Assembly (NCBI GenBank): GCA_963789215.1
Contig: CAWBJY010000002.1
Location: forward strand, 496,001-560,000
Origin: Phormidesmis sp963789215
GTDB lineage: Bacteria > Cyanobacteriota > Cyanobacteriia > Phormidesmidales > Phormidesmidaceae
Length of the DNA: 64,000 bases
Direction of reading: 5' to 3'
Shown here: in pieces, positions 63,442 through 64,000 of the stretch
Numbering within the stretch: the stretch's first letter is position 1
Layout: every line of letters begins with the position of its first letter
Position numbers and translations under genes: made by a program
Notes under the pieces: generated by a model
What the model was told of the DNA's origin: nothing
The model's input: only the letters and a program-made list of their open reading frames with translations
Databases searched by the model: none

Positions 63442-64000
63442 GATGTCTCGGTCTGTCCAACCCTCTTCATCTATCGAATCGACTCCGGCGCTAGGTAGTG
63501 AACCGGCGCTGATAGGTGATGCTGCTGAGAGCGTTAGCACGCTGGTGGTGACGCATACCGCGAGCGGCGAGATTTTGTCTTTGCACTGGCCCGATGCGGC
63601 TGATTGTCAGAACAGCGACGAGTTAAAAGGTCAGTCTGTAGAGACGTTGTTTGGCCCGGTGGCGATCGCCCGTTATTTAGAGCGCGTTCAGCAAGTGGTC
63701 GAAAATCAGCAGCCTGAAGAGTTTCAGTGCGTGGTGCGCTGCGGCCATCAACCGATTAGCTTTGACTTTTTGCTAAGTCCTTTGCCGACGGACTCGCTAT
63801 CTGTATCGTCCGATTCGTTAGCACAGCAGGCTCCACAGCCTGCTGTGGTCGGGGTGGGGCGTCGAATTGCTCGAGATGTTAGCCAGCTATCGAAGGTGCG
63901 GCTATCGAGTGGGAATGGCCGAGGCACCTATTACGAACTGCTGGCCAATGTGACTTCTAGCATCCGTCAAACGCTAGATATTCAGACTATTTGGCAGCAA
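63442..64000 (+). CDS. PAS/GAF sensor protein, 5' part only
   Basis: Opens at ATG 63442 and remains open to the right edge of the window (186 codons seen). A Ser-rich start is followed by a PAS-like domain (about 35-140: LSLHWPDAADC, GQSVETLFGPVAIARYLERV, VVRCGHQPISFDFLLSPLP). Then a GAF-type opening (YYELLANVTSSIRQTLDIQTIWQQ) begins, as in cyanobacterial histidine kinases and diguanylate cyclases. The output domain lies beyond the window. Confidence 0.72.

Noticed and set aside
1..64000. tRNA or rRNA genes in the intergenic gaps
   Set aside because: No gap showed a T-loop consensus with a fitting acceptor stem or any rRNA signature by eye. A covariance-model scan was not possible here.

Overview
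The window is a cyanobacterial chromosome segment. The evidence is psbA (photosystem II D1), light-independent protochlorophyllide reductase (chlL, chlB, chlN), btpA, a Tic20-family protein, several DUFs typical of cyanobacteria (DUF4336, DUF3386, DUF3747), and dozens of copies of the HIP1 octamer GCGATCGC. The genus cannot be fixed from sequence reading alone. A Leptolyngbya/Phormidesmis/Nodosilinea-type or related lineage is only a guess.

Layout. 0-7 kb holds housekeeping genes: a coiled-coil DivIVA-like gene overlapping ruvA, a Pro/Ala-rich membrane protein, rnc directly behind a cell-wall amidase gene, and pyrG. 7-11.3 kb is a chlN-chlB-chlL cluster (leftward) whose proteins look like the proteobacterial/marine-picocyanobacterial type, not the usual cyanobacterial one. 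11.4-20 kb is a surface-polysaccharide region: a broken secreted caspase-like gene, a Wzm/Wzt-type ABC exporter, a two-module methyltransferase and two glycosyltransferases, one frameshifted. 20-29 kb mixes small functions: a broken M28 peptidase, a KirBac-like K+ channel, DUF1272, DUF4336, DUF3386, a doubled DUF2945 protein, a TVP38-family membrane protein, frameshifted msrA, and a CYP120-like P450. 29.5-31.4 kb is a second cell-wall amidase with two SPOR-like repeats.

31.6-37.8 kb carries the most unusual genes: an unknown 225-aa protein, an HTH-AAA protein of the vMAP type, and a 1243-aa AAA-TM-WD40 protein with about 14 WD repeats. These look like STAND-type signalling NTPases. An ArsA-like ATPase with a C-terminal Hsp20-like domain follows, then psbA with a +1 frameshift, the decayed remnant of a DUF255/thioredoxin-domain gene, an HtpX-like protease, a second DUF4336 gene and an SLH-domain protein. 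44.7-54.3 kb holds DedA, a coiled-coil protein, rpsF, an FAH-family hydrolase, a Tic20-family protein, a small Cys-rich protein, a DEAD-box helicase, rimO, btpA and a VKOR-thioredoxin fusion. 54.4-58.3 kb holds a membrane GTPase, a YbjN-like protein, a HicB-like/TM/WD40 fusion and a 58-aa membrane ORF. 58.5-64 kb holds ugd and a UDP-glucuronate decarboxylase (together giving UDP-xylose, plausibly for the polysaccharide made by the 13-20 kb genes), lepA and the start of a PAS/GAF sensor protein cut by the window edge.

Two window-wide patterns deserve attention. First, single-base frameshifts break five otherwise well-conserved genes (caspase-like, glycosyltransferase, M28 peptidase, msrA, psbA). 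Since psbA is among them, sequencing or assembly error must be considered as well as real decay. Second, short tandem duplications with a period of exactly 15 nt occur at seven loci, in coding and non-coding DNA. No tRNA, rRNA, CRISPR array or insertion sequence was recognised.
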